This document shows, in pieces, positions 15,798 through 24,194 of a stretch of 32,656 nucleotides of DNA (positions within the stretch are counted from its first letter, which is position 1; every line of letters starts with the position of its first letter). Where the stretch lies: contig JAURNI010000025.1 of the NCBI GenBank assembly GCA_030830305.1, forward strand, positions 1 to 32,656. Reading direction: 5' to 3'. A model generated the notes under the pieces. The model was given only the letters and a program-made list of their open reading frames with translations. It made no database searches and was not told the origin of the DNA. A program made the translations under genes and the position numbers. The DNA is from Alphaproteobacteria bacterium. GTDB lineage: Bacteria > Pseudomonadota > Alphaproteobacteria > Rickettsiales > Deianiraeaceae.

Positions 15798-16762
15798 ATG
15801 AAATAATAAAACTTCAGAATACATTCTATCCAACACCATTGCTTGAAATTCAAATAATTTATAAAGAAAAAAAGTATATAATTTATGGTAAATATGAGGC
15901 TATCGGTTTCTCAGGATCTATAAAAGGAAGAATGATTCTTCATGCAATAAAAAAAGCTTACGAAAATGGCATGCTTAAAAAAGGTGATACTATTATCGAA
16001 GTAACATCCGGTAATACCGGAATTGCTATTGCAACAATCGGAGCAAAATTAGGACATCCCGTGGAAATTATTATGCCTGATTGGCTAAGCCCCGAAAGAT
16101 ATACAATGATGGAAATCCTCGGTGCAAAAATCACAAAAGTTTCAAGGTGTAACGGTGGCTTTTTCAAGTCTCTTGAAATTGCAAAAGAAAGGGCATTAAA
16201 AGGAGGTTTTTATTTTATGCAATTTGAGAACAAATACAATACCGATGCTCATTACCAAACAACCGCACCTGAAATATTTTCCGTTCTTAGAGAAAAGAAT
16301 AAATCTTTACCATCAGCATTTATTGCAGGAATGGGTAGTGGTGGAACGGTGATGGGTGTGAAACAATATTGTGTTGAAAATAATATTCAATGTTCATGCA
16401 ATCCGCTTGAACCTGCAAGTTCACCGATTTTAACAGGTGAAGGTGGAAAACTTCATAAAATTCAAGGAATTAACGATAACTTTATTCCAAAAATATTTGA
16501 TATTTCATTTGTTGATGAACCGGTATCTGTGGAAGATGACCATGCAATTTTTGTTGCTCAAGAAATTAACAAAAAAGGTTTTTCTGTTGGTATTTCAAGT
16601 GGAGCAAATTTATTTGGTACAGTCAAAGTTTTAGAAAAAAACCAAAAAGAAATTGGTGTAACAATCCTTTGTGATTCCTCCTTATTATACCTTTCAACAG
16701 ACATTACCAAGGTAATCGACCCAATACCAAATTTTGAAATTATCTCAATTAATCCTGTTTAA
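15794..16762 (+). CDS. Cysteine synthase family PLP enzyme
   Basis: A 322-residue fold-type II PLP enzyme. It has TPLLEI at the start, the PLP-binding Lys in FSGSIKGRM (Lys44; the usual sequence is GSVKDR, so Asp is Gly here), the substrate loop EVTSGNTGIAIA, the phosphate-binding GMGSGGTVMGV, 'KIQGINDNFIPKI' and the C-terminal GISSGANL. Cysteine synthase makes cysteine from O-acetylserine and sulfide. A cystathionine beta-synthase-type activity cannot be excluded from sequence alone. No serine acetyltransferase (cysE) is in the window. Its start overlaps the barrel-protein stop, and its end overlaps trpE by four bases on the opposite strand. Confidence 0.87.
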   Translation: MNEIIKLQNTFYPTPLLEIQIIYKEKKYIIYGKYEAIGFSGSIKGRMILHAIKKAYENGMLKKGDTIIEVTSGNTGIAIATIGAKLGHPVEIIMPDWLSPERYTMMEILGAKITKVSRCNGGFFKSLEIAKERALKGGFYFMQFENKYNTDAHYQTTAPEIFSVLREKNKSLPSAFIAGMGSGGTVMGVKQYCVENNIQCSCNPLEPASSPILTGEGGKLHKIQGINDNFIPKIFDISFVDEPVSVEDDHAIFVAQEINKKGFSVGISSGANLFGTVKVLEKNQKEIGVTILCDSSLLYLSTDITKVIDPIPNFEIISINPV

Positions 16763-18150
16763 GAACTTGCTTTCACAGTTGCTGCAATTTTTTGAACACA
16801 TTCCTCATATTCTTTTTCAGGAATTGAGTCATATACTACTCCTGCACCAACTTGGGTATAAAGCATTCCGTTTTGTATTAAACTTGAACGAAGAACTATA
16901 CATGTTTGTAAAATACCGGAAGAGATATACCCAACTGTACCTGCGTAAAAATCTCTGCTAACGGTTTCAAGTTCAGAAATTATCTGCATTGCACGAATTT
17001 TTGGTGCACCGGAAAGCGTTCCTGCGGGCAAACCTGATTTTAAAACATCAACCATGGAGACGCTGTTGCTTTTTTTACCCTTAACCGTTGAACTTATGTG
17101 CATAACATGTGAATATTTTTCAATTTCCATTTGTTTTTCAACATAAACCTCGCTACCTACTCTGCCGACATCATTTCTACCAAGGTCAAGCAACATTAAG
17201 TGCTCTGCAATTTCTTTTTGATTCCCAAGCAGAGCTTTTGCATTTTCCTCATCTTCTTCTTCGTTTATACCTCTTTTAATTGTTCCAGCAAGTGGGCGAA
17301 GTGTAATTTCATTATTTTTACAGTTTATAAGAATTTCCGGGCTTGCTCCGATTAAATTAAATCTTTCTCCATTTTCAATGGTAGAAAAATAGAACATATA
17401 AGGTGAAGGGTTTATTTCTTTTAGATTTTGGTAAAAATCCAGAGGATGCTTTGTGTAAGTTTTATAAAATCTAATAGAAGGTACAATTTGGAAAATATCA
17501 CCTTTTTTAATATATTCAATAGATTTTTCAACCATTTTACAGTAGTCTTCTTTTGTGGTATTAGAATAAAACCCCACATTTTCATGAAAATGTGGGGTTT
17601 GATGTTTTGTGTTTTCAAGTGGTATGTGCGAAACCTGCTCCTTAATTGCATTTTTAATGAACGTATAAATTTCTTCAATATTATGCGTTTCACCTTCATT
17701 GTAAATTGATGCAATACTAACAACGCTGTTGTTGTTATCAATAATAATTAAATTTTTTGGAAGAAACATGAAGCCATCAGGAATTAGTTGTGAATTACCA
17801 CAGTTAATTGATGGTTCAATTTCTCTTACAGCATTATATGAAATATAACCAAATAATGCACCGACCATTGGGAAATCAGGATTTATTAAATACGAAATTT
17901 CTTTAATTATGTATTCTAAATTTTTTAGGGTTTGTGAACCGGATATTTCAAAGTGAGAATCAAATGCAAAAATTGAATATTGACCCCTTTTTTCTGAATG
18001 TACTGCTGATTCCAAAAAACAGAAAGTCCTGCCTTGTTTTTCAAGATGAGGAATTATCTTGCATGGAATTTCTTCAATAATGCATGGGAAGTCCTGATAT
18101 TTATAACTTATAGTTTTTACTTGAAATTGTTTGAAATTTAAAGATTCCAT
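16759..18150 (-). CDS. trpE: Anthranilate synthase component I
   Basis: The start is set at ATG 18150 (MESLNFKQFQ); ATG at 18159 is an alternative. The protein has 463 residues. The N-terminal domain has CFLESAVHSEKRGQYSIF, matching the LLES feedback region. The chorismate-binding domain has GDIFQIVPSIRFY, IGASPEILI, 'RPLAGTIKRG', 'LMLLDLGRNDVGRV', 'SGLPAGTLSGAPKIRAM' and AGAGVVYDS. Ala in the 'PLAGT' motif favours anthranilate synthase over aminodeoxychorismate synthase PabB, which has Lys there. No trpG or other trp gene is adjacent. A perfect 32-bp palindrome lies within the linker before 'SNTTKEDYCKMVEK'. It is divergent from glmU with a gap of only about 30-40 bases. Confidence 0.88.
   Translation of the reverse strand: MESLNFKQFQVKTISYKYQDFPCIIEEIPCKIIPHLEKQGRTFCFLESAVHSEKRGQYSIFAFDSHFEISGSQTLKNLEYIIKEISYLINPDFPMVGALFGYISYNAVREIEPSINCGNSQLIPDGFMFLPKNLIIIDNNNSVVSIASIYNEGETHNIEEIYTFIKNAIKEQVSHIPLENTKHQTPHFHENVGFYSNTTKEDYCKMVEKSIEYIKKGDIFQIVPSIRFYKTYTKHPLDFYQNLKEINPSPYMFYFSTIENGERFNLIGASPEILINCKNNEITLRPLAGTIKRGINEEEDEENAKALLGNQKEIAEHLMLLDLGRNDVGRVGSEVYVEKQMEIEKYSHVMHISSTVKGKKSNSVSMVDVLKSGLPAGTLSGAPKIRAMQIISELETVSRDFYAGTVGYISSGILQTCIVLRSSLIQNGMLYTQVGAGVVYDSIPEKEYEECVQKIAATVKASS
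17569..17600. repeat. 32-bp perfect palindrome inside trpE
   Basis: AAACCCCACATTTTCATG and its exact mirror complement make a 32-base perfect palindrome with no mismatch. It sits in frame within trpE and encodes roughly TPHFHENVGF in the variable linker between the two domains. On the minus strand it is followed by TTTATTC after the final GGGGT, so the RNA looks like an intrinsic terminator stem with a short U-run. No gene boundary is here. Confidence 0.9.
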
Positions 18151-18188
18151 TTTATTCAAAGAATATATAGGTCAATTTTCAAATTATA

Positions 18189-19538
18189 ATGCGGGAAAAA
18201 TCAAGTAAAAAACTTGTTAAAACGAATATTCACTGTGTAATTTTGGCAGCAGGAATGGGAACAAGAATGAAATCATCAAAAAGTAAAGTTTTGCATAAAG
18301 TTTCCGGAAAGCCAATGGTTGAAATTGTTCTAGAACTTGCAAGAAAAATTAGTAACAAAATTACTGTTATTGTATCAAAAGAAAATATACAAGATATATC
18401 ATTATTTTTACAAAACGACGAAAAAGCTATAATTCAAGAAGAGCGACTTGGAACAGCACACGCTGTTTTAACAGCAAAGGAGGAAATAGAAAAATCAGGT
18501 GCAGAAAAAATATTAGTACTGTATGCAGACACCCCTCTTGTACAGATACAAACCCTTGAAGAAATATTAAATCAAAATAACACGGTAACATTTCTTGGTT
18601 TTAAAGAGCAAGACATAACCAATAGATACGGAAGATTAATCACAAGCGGTAATTCACTTCTTGAAATTATTGAATATAAAGATGCTTCTTCTTCCCAAAA
18701 ACAAATTACTTTGTGTAATTCTGGTGTTGTGTGTGCGGAAAAATCATTTCTACTTGAAGCATTGCAGAAACTTAAGCCCTCCAAAGTTACAGGGGAGTAT
18801 TATCTTACCGATATTGCTCTTCTTGCAAACGAAGATAAAAAAACTTGCGGGTTTGTACTGTGCGAGAAATCGGAAGTACTCGGTGTAAATTCAAGACAAG
18901 ATTTATCCGTTGTTGATGCAATTATGCAAGAAAGAATAAAAAATCATCATATGCAAAACGGAGTAACATTTTTACTTCCTCAAACAACTTATATTTACTT
19001 AGGTGCACAAATTGCTCAAGACGTGATTATTGAGCCAAATTGTTTTATTGGGTCAGAAGTAAAAATTATGGAAAATGCAGAAATTCGTGCGTCTAGTTAT
19101 TTAGAGGGTTGTACAATACATTCAAACGTAACAATTGGTCCTTTTGCAAGAATTCGCTCAAATACAGAGCTTCATTCAGGTTCAAGAATTGGTAATTTTG
19201 TGGAAGTAAAAAATTCTATAATTGGTGAAAGCTCTAAGGCGAATCATCTTGCATACATTGGAGACTGCAACATAGAACAAAATTGTAATATTGGGGCCGG
19301 AACAGTTTTTTGCAATTATAACGGTTTTCAAAAATTTCGTAGTACTGTTGGAAAGGATTGCTTTATTGGTTCAAATTCAACAGTTATCTCCCCTGTTGAG
19401 ATATCCAAAGGTACAATTGTTGGTGCAGGGTCTGTAATCACAAAATCAACACAAGAAAATTCACTTGTAGTTGCACGAGCAACTCAAACAGAAATTCTAA
19501 ATGGAGGAGAAAAATTCCGCAAAAAACATAAAAAGTAG
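18189..19538 (+). CDS. glmU: Bifunctional GlmU: N-acetylglucosamine-1-phosphate uridyltransferase / glucosamine-1-phosphate acetyltransferase
   Basis: A 449-residue two-domain enzyme making UDP-GlcNAc for peptidoglycan and lipid A. The N-terminal pyrophosphorylase has VILAAGMGTRMKSSKSKVLH, 'ERLGTAHAVL' and 'VLYADTPLV'. The C-terminal left-handed beta-helix has hexapeptide repeats and the signatures IGPFARIRSNTEL, 'IGNFVEVKNSIIGESSKANHLAYIGD', 'NIGAGTVFCNYNGFQKF' and 'IGSNSTVISPV'. It supplies the substrate used by LpxA in the same window. The start at 18189 overlaps a TATAAT-like sequence, so the exact start is not certain, but only about 15 codons precede the conserved domain. It is divergent from trpE. 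Confidence 0.95.
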   Translation: MREKSSKKLVKTNIHCVILAAGMGTRMKSSKSKVLHKVSGKPMVEIVLELARKISNKITVIVSKENIQDISLFLQNDEKAIIQEERLGTAHAVLTAKEEIEKSGAEKILVLYADTPLVQIQTLEEILNQNNTVTFLGFKEQDITNRYGRLITSGNSLLEIIEYKDASSSQKQITLCNSGVVCAEKSFLLEALQKLKPSKVTGEYYLTDIALLANEDKKTCGFVLCEKSEVLGVNSRQDLSVVDAIMQERIKNHHMQNGVTFLLPQTTYIYLGAQIAQDVIIEPNCFIGSEVKIMENAEIRASSYLEGCTIHSNVTIGPFARIRSNTELHSGSRIGNFVEVKNSIIGESSKANHLAYIGDCNIEQNCNIGAGTVFCNYNGFQKFRSTVGKDCFIGSNSTVISPVEISKGTIVGAGSVITKSTQENSLVVARATQTEILNGGEKFRKKHKK

Positions 19539-19568
19539 ACATAGTGTGGCGCTGTAAGTGTCAAGCAA

Positions 19569-19610
19569 TTTTTCTTTAAAAATTAAAATTTTTTTCTTTA
19601 AAAATTAAAA
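19569..19610. repeat. AT-rich tandem direct repeat upstream of dnaA
   Basis: The 20-mer TTTTTCTTTAAAAATTAAAA occurs twice, at 19569-19588 and 19591-19610 (period 22), in the 161-base gap between glmU and dnaA. The rest of the gap is almost pure A/T. It contains one loose DnaA-box-like TTATCAAAA near 19618. The gap could hold the dnaA promoter or part of a replication origin unwinding element. No cluster of good DnaA boxes (TTATCCACA) is seen. Confidence 0.6.
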
Positions 19611-19699
19611 CTTTGTTTTATCAAAATATTTGAAATTTATATTTTTTTAGTTTTTCCTAAAAATAGCTCTTTTGTTAACTTAATGTTAGAAATATTGCA

Positions 19700-21058
19700 A
19701 TGCAACAGAGTCTTATTTGTGAAAACACAAAACAAAACACAGAAGCTTTTTTGGAACACTTAAAATCTACACTTAAAAATTACTTTAGTCCTTTGCATCA
19801 TTCTTGGGTTGAATCTCTTTCCGTTATTTCACATACTGAAAATGAAATTAATGTTGCAGTTTCACAGCAGTCATTCCTTGAAACAATCAATCGTAATCAG
19901 CAAAAATTTGAACAAATATTTTTTAGAGAATACGAATCTTTCTTTAATACAAGAAATGTACTTACAATTGTTGTAGAATCGAGCTCTCCCGCTATTATGC
20001 ATGAGGTTTCATCATCAGGGTCTTTTAAAAAACCTACACATCTTGAACCAAAGTTTACATTTCAGACTTTTATCACAACCAATGAAAACATTTTTACAAG
20101 AATGAATGTTGAATCTGTTGCTAATAAAATTAAAGAAGGGCAAAATGGCAACTTTGTGTGTATTACCGGTACAATCGGTAATGGAAAAACACATCTTTTA
20201 CAATCCATTGGAAATGCTGTAGAAAAACACACAAGTGTTCAATATATGACATCAGAGCGCTTTATGTTTCTTTATACAAAAGCTGTGGCACAAAAAAATC
20301 TTATCCAGTTTCGTGAAGCAATTACTGAAGCAAAGTTGTTATTAATTGATGATATTCATTTTATTTTAGCAAAAGATGGTACAATGAAGGAGCTTGCGTC
20401 TACAATTAGATATATTCTTTCATTTGGCGGAAATATTGCAATAACATCAGCAACATCTTTGCATGCAATGCAAGGCCTTGCAAAAGATATTCAAGATACA
20501 TTTTCAAAAGCAAATGTTATAAACATTGAAAACCCAAGCATGCAATTGCGTTATGAAATTCTTGAATATAAAAACCGTGCCTTTGGTTATAATGTTTCTC
20601 AAGAAGTTTTAACAATGCTCGCAGATAAAATATCCTCCAATATTCGTGACCTTGAAACTACTTTTGATAAAATCATCCTGCATGGTAAAATTTTGAATAA
20701 TATCATTGATGTTAACGCTGCTAAAATGATTTTAAAAGAAATTTTTCCAAGTACGGCGTTTAAATCCGTTTCAATTAAAACAATCATTGAAAATATTTGC
20801 AATTTTTACGGTATAAAAAAAGAAGACATTATTTCGCAGTCTCGTTTGAAAGAATTTGTTGTTGCGCGCCAGATGGGAATGTATCTTGCAATGGAAATGA
20901 CAAATGAAACATCTAAAAAAATTGGCTTTGAATTTGGTGGAAGAACGCACTCAACTGTGATTCATGCTTATAAAGTAATCAAAGAAGAGTGTGACAATCA
21001 CAATACAGAAGTAATAAAAAACATTGAATTATTAAAAGTACAGATTTACGGATCATAA
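19700..21058 (+). CDS. dnaA: Chromosomal replication initiator DnaA (divergent)
   Basis: A 452-residue protein with all DnaA regions in order. An N-terminal domain I (SWVESLSVISHTENEI) is followed by a linker and then the AAA+ domain, with Walker A GTIGNGKTHLLQSIGN (157-164 core), Walker B LLLIDDIHFI (about 213) and sensor 2 NIRDLETTF. Domain IV contains ARQMGMYLAMEMT and FGGRTHSTVIHA (about 412-423). DnaA-ATP opens the replication origin. Three departures stand out. The usual GRDH(T/S)TV signature has Thr for Asp (416). The segment normally reading LKSRF, with the arginine finger, reads IQDTF. The usual P-R-Q is A-R-Q. It is nonetheless the best dnaA candidate, with a Tim44-like gene following. 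Confidence 0.88.
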   Translation: MQQSLICENTKQNTEAFLEHLKSTLKNYFSPLHHSWVESLSVISHTENEINVAVSQQSFLETINRNQQKFEQIFFREYESFFNTRNVLTIVVESSSPAIMHEVSSSGSFKKPTHLEPKFTFQTFITTNENIFTRMNVESVANKIKEGQNGNFVCITGTIGNGKTHLLQSIGNAVEKHTSVQYMTSERFMFLYTKAVAQKNLIQFREAITEAKLLLIDDIHFILAKDGTMKELASTIRYILSFGGNIAITSATSLHAMQGLAKDIQDTFSKANVINIENPSMQLRYEILEYKNRAFGYNVSQEVLTMLADKISSNIRDLETTFDKIILHGKILNNIIDVNAAKMILKEIFPSTAFKSVSIKTIIENICNFYGIKKEDIISQSRLKEFVVARQMGMYLAMEMTNETSKKIGFEFGGRTHSTVIHAYKVIKEECDNHNTEVIKNIELLKVQIYGS

Positions 21059-21115
21059 AAAAGCTTGACTTTTGCCCGTTTTAGTCTAATTAAAAGACAA
21101 TTAAATCAAAATTTA

Positions 21116-21784
21116 ATGGATATAATACTTTTCGCTATTGTTGCGATTTTTCTAGTTTGGAAGTTGCGTTCAGCATTAAATAAAGAACAATCGTTTTTAA
21201 AAAATAATAACACCAACTCGCAGAGTACTCAAACATCTAAGACTATTTTTTTACAAAATGTGAAAGTTTTGAATGTTAGCAAGACATCTCAAAGTAAAAA
21301 AAATCAACCAAGTGAAGTTGATGCACTTTTTGAGACCGAAAAACTTCATCTTGATGAATCTTTATATGAATCTTACAGAGCCATGCTGAATTTGTATCCT
21401 AATTTACGAATTTCATTAATAAAAGATGTTTCCGCAACTATTTACGAAGAACTTTTGCGTGCACTTGAGACAAAAAATCCTACTTTTTTTTCTTTTTTAC
21501 CGGAAAAAGAATTGTATTTAAATCTTAAAAAAAAGATAGAAGAATTTTATTATAATATTCACCTTTCTAAAATTGAAAGTATTACAATTAAAAAAATTGA
21601 TTGTTTATCCAAGGTGGTCAATATTGTTGTTGAAATTATTTCTAAGCAACTGGTTTATAAAGAAAATGAAGAAGGAAATGTTGTTGATGGTTCGAAATCA
21701 ATACCTGTAAATGTTGTTGAGACTCTGGAAATATCTTATTCTACATCCGGGGGGAATGTATGGACTTTAAAAAGTATTGTGTAG
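21116..21784 (+). CDS. Tim44-like domain protein, single membrane anchor
   Basis: The ORF track uses a TTG at 21065. The ATG at 21116 gives MDIILFAIVAIFLVWKLRSAL, which is the start typical of alphaproteobacterial Tim44-like proteins (DIIlFAmvAaFL...LRsvLG), so 222 residues is preferred. A membrane helix at about 2-18 is followed by a polar Asn/Ser/Lys linker. A C-terminal Tim44/NTF2-like region follows, with the family-like YPNLRISLIKDVSATIYEEL and 'SKVVNIVVEIISKQLVY'. Bacterial relatives of mitochondrial Tim44 are inner-membrane proteins of uncertain role. It lies 57 bases after dnaA on the same strand, and its end overlaps rsmA by 18 bases on the other strand. Confidence 0.75.
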   Translation: MDIILFAIVAIFLVWKLRSALNKEQSFLKNNNTNSQSTQTSKTIFLQNVKVLNVSKTSQSKKNQPSEVDALFETEKLHLDESLYESYRAMLNLYPNLRISLIKDVSATIYEELLRALETKNPTFFSFLPEKELYLNLKKKIEEFYYNIHLSKIESITIKKIDCLSKVVNIVVEIISKQLVYKENEEGNVVDGSKSIPVNVVETLEISYSTSGGNVWTLKSIV

Positions 21785-22543
21785 TTTGTCAAAAATTTCG
21801 ATAAACTCCGTAACACTAATATCCTCTGGTCTTTTGTTTCTTATAGTTGAGTCTTTGTCCAAGTTTTGGAAAATGCTCCCCATCATTTTTCGTTTAAAAC
21901 AAAAAGTCTTTTGTAAGAAATTCCAAAATTCCGAAAGATTAATGTCATGATTTTTTGGAGTAATTTTTACTACTGCAGAAAATACATTTGGAGCTGGTGC
22001 AAACGCCGACGAAGGAACATCGCAAATGTATTCAATAGTGCAAAAACTTTGAAAAAAAACTCCAAGTTGGTGATAATTCTCGTTTTGAGGCTTTCCTAAA
22101 ATTTTCATAACCACATCTTTCTGAAGCATGATAGTCATACTTTTTATTGATGATAAAACTTCAATTCCAAGTTTTACAGTTAATTTTGTACCAATGTTGT
22201 ACGGTAAGTTTGAAATAATAATAGTATTGTTATTTATTATTGATGCAAAATCAAAATTCATGGCGTCTGCATGTAAAAATGTTCCAATGTCGAACCGTTG
22301 CTTAAGGTACTGAACAAGTTCACTATCTTTTTCAATTCCAAGAAAGTTAGAGGTTTTTTGTAAAATCTGAAATGTTAAACTACCAAGCCCGGGGCCAATT
22401 TCAATTGTCTGTGTATCTTTATTAATACCGGAACTTTCAATAATTTTATTGATAATATCTTCATTTTTTAAAAAATTCTGACCAAGGTTCTTATTTGCGA
22501 CTTTTTTACCATTTAAATTAACAAATTTTAGGAATTCTTGCAT
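21767..22543 (-). CDS. rsmA: 16S rRNA dimethyladenosine transferase (KsgA)
   Basis: A 258-residue SAM-dependent methyltransferase that dimethylates two adjacent adenines near the 3' end of 16S rRNA. It shows KNLGQNFLKNEDIINKII (family N-terminal signature), motif I 'IEIGPGLGSLTFQIL', acidic 'IEKDSELVQYL', 'LHADAMNFDF', the catalytic 'ISNLPYNIGT' (NLPY) and the C-terminal 'PSSAFAPAPNVFSAVVKI'. The length is normal. Its start overlaps the end of lipB by 16 bases, so fabH, lipB and rsmA look like one operon. Its end overlaps the Tim44-like gene in convergent orientation. Confidence 0.95.
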   Translation of the reverse strand: MQEFLKFVNLNGKKVANKNLGQNFLKNEDIINKIIESSGINKDTQTIEIGPGLGSLTFQILQKTSNFLGIEKDSELVQYLKQRFDIGTFLHADAMNFDFASIINNNTIIISNLPYNIGTKLTVKLGIEVLSSIKSMTIMLQKDVVMKILGKPQNENYHQLGVFFQSFCTIEYICDVPSSAFAPAPNVFSAVVKITPKNHDINLSEFWNFLQKTFCFKRKMMGSIFQNLDKDSTIRNKRPEDISVTEFIEIFDKLHNTF

Positions 22544-23187
22544 TTTTTTTGGTAAAAATTCTTACTTAATGTAAATTCTAAGTTTTTAATAGCCACAGAA
22601 CGCACATCTTCAATAGTTGTTTTTATTCCGATAGATTCCATTGAACATACACCAAACTCTGCAATTCCACATGGTATAATGCCATTAAATTTTGATAGAT
22701 CCGTGAAAACATTTAAAGCAAAACCATGCATTGTTACACCTTTTGAAAACTTTACTCCAATGGCAGCAATTTTTTCTTCTCCATTTTTGGTTTGAACCCA
22801 AATGCCGATTCGGTCTTTTCTTTTTTCTCCAATAATTTTAAATTCTGCAAGAGTTTTGATGATTATATCCTCTAAAGAGTCCACGAAGCAACGAACATCT
22901 GGTAAGCCACATGCTCGTTTTTTAAGATTACATACTAAATAACAAATTAATTGTCCTTTTCCGTGATATGTAAATTTTCCACCTCTTTTTGTTCGAAAAA
23001 CGGGTATAGTTTGTGAATTTATTAGTTCATTTTCTTTTGCACTAATTCCTGCGGTGTAGACATCTTCATGTTCCAAAAACCAAGCTAGTTCAGGTTTTTC
23101 TTCAAGAAGAACCTGTGAGTGTCTTTCCTCCATTTCTTGTAATGCAATTGAATATTCAACTGGTTGCTTGCTAATTTTAATTTCCAT
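22528..23187 (-). CDS. lipB: Octanoyl-(acyl carrier protein):protein N-octanoyltransferase
   Basis: The start is set at ATG 23187 (MEIKISKQPVEY), one base after the fabH stop; the ORF-track start at 23229 would lie inside fabH. The protein has 219 residues. Signatures are 'RGGKFTYHGKGQLICYLVCNL' (family RGGxxTxHGPGQ, here with Lys for Pro), 'IGVKFSKGVTMHGFALNV' with the catalytic Lys, and 'GIIPCGI' with the catalytic Cys. LipB moves octanoate from acyl carrier protein onto lipoyl domains, including the glycine cleavage H protein. That links it to gcvPB at the end of the window. FabH immediately upstream starts the fatty acid synthesis that supplies its substrate. Confidence 0.93.
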   Translation of the reverse strand: MEIKISKQPVEYSIALQEMEERHSQVLLEEKPELAWFLEHEDVYTAGISAKENELINSQTIPVFRTKRGGKFTYHGKGQLICYLVCNLKKRACGLPDVRCFVDSLEDIIIKTLAEFKIIGEKRKDRIGIWVQTKNGEEKIAAIGVKFSKGVTMHGFALNVFTDLSKFNGIIPCGIAEFGVCSMESIGIKTTIEDVRSVAIKNLEFTLSKNFYQKKCKNS

Positions 23188-23188
23188 T

Positions 23189-24154
23189 TTAGTACTTAAA
23201 CACAACACCACCCCATGTAAGCCCACCACCGAGAGCTTCCAGAATTATTAAATCTCCTTCTTTAAACTTTGATTTTTCCTCCCATATTGCAAGAGGAATA
23301 GTTGCAGATGATGTATTTGCATGTTTTTGGATTGTCTTTATAAATTTTTCTTCGGGAATTTCCATTCTTTTGGCAATGGCGTCCAAAATTCTTGCATTTG
23401 CTTGGTGCGGTACGATGAAATCAATTTCTTCTTTTATAATCCCGGTCTTTTTCATCAATTCTTCAATTGATGCATGCATTTTTGAAACAGCATGTTTGAA
23501 TACATCTTGCCCTTGCATTGTTAAAAATCCGCTTCCTTTTTGTGAAACTCCGCCTGTCGTTTTAAGAATTTCAGTGTATGTACCATCTGAATGTAAGGAA
23601 GTAGTAATGATGCCACTTTTTTCATTACTTGATTCCTCTACAATACATGAACCTGCACCATCGCCGAAAAGAACGCATGTTGTGCGGTCGGTAAAATCTA
23701 AAATACGGGAAAGGGTATCGGCACCAACAACTAAAATTGATTTTGCAATCCCAGTATTAATGTGTGAATATGCATTTGCAATAGCAAAAATAAAACCAGC
23801 ACAGACTGCTTGAATATCAAATGCGAAATTTGAAGTTATGCCTTTTTCCTGAAGTTTTCTTTGTAAAATACAAGCAGTTGACGGAAAGGTAAGATCCGGT
23901 GTTGTTGTTGCAACAATAATACCATCAATATGATTTCTTCCTTTTAAGGAAATTAATGAAGCATTGAGTGCTAAGTCTGAAGTGTATTCATCATCTTTAG
24001 CAAAAAACCTTTGGGTGATTCCTGTGCGTTGTACAATCCATTCATCACTTGTTTCCACAAACTGTGACATATCCTCGTTAGTGAATTTCCTTGATGGTAA
24101 ATACCCGCCCCAAGAGGAAATTTTAACATTCGAAAGTTTAATTTTTTTATGCAT
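23189..24154 (-). CDS. fabH: 3-oxoacyl-[acyl-carrier-protein] synthase III
   Basis: A 321-residue thiolase-fold enzyme that condenses acetyl-CoA with malonyl-ACP to start fatty acid synthesis. The early signature is 'TSDEWIVQRTGITQR'. The catalytic Cys is in 'DIQAVCAGFIFAI', His in 'IVPHQANARI' and Asn in 'HANTSSATIPLAI'. The C-terminal loop is 'EALGGGLTWGG'. The length and all catalytic residues are normal. It is the first gene of the apparent fabH-lipB-rsmA operon and is divergent from tatC across 40 bases, so the two promoters must be very compact. Confidence 0.96.
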   Translation of the reverse strand: MHKKIKLSNVKISSWGGYLPSRKFTNEDMSQFVETSDEWIVQRTGITQRFFAKDDEYTSDLALNASLISLKGRNHIDGIIVATTTPDLTFPSTACILQRKLQEKGITSNFAFDIQAVCAGFIFAIANAYSHINTGIAKSILVVGADTLSRILDFTDRTTCVLFGDGAGSCIVEESSNEKSGIITTSLHSDGTYTEILKTTGGVSQKGSGFLTMQGQDVFKHAVSKMHASIEELMKKTGIIKEEIDFIVPHQANARILDAIAKRMEIPEEKFIKTIQKHANTSSATIPLAIWEEKSKFKEGDLIILEALGGGLTWGGVVFKY

Positions 24155-24194
24155 TCTTGCAAATTAATTTCTTTAAATTTATTCATAGTAAAAG

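Noticed and set aside
18185-18190. TATAAT as a glmU promoter -10 box
   Set aside because: It overlaps the glmU ATG and has no -35 match 16-18 bases upstream.
21065-21115. TTG start for the Tim44-like protein
   Set aside because: The first 17 codons add a basic stretch not seen in the family, while ATG at 21116 begins exactly at the conserved membrane anchor.
23370-23813. 147-residue plus-strand ORF opposite fabH
   Set aside because: It is fully antisense to fabH, which has all catalytic motifs; the frame is open by codon bias only.
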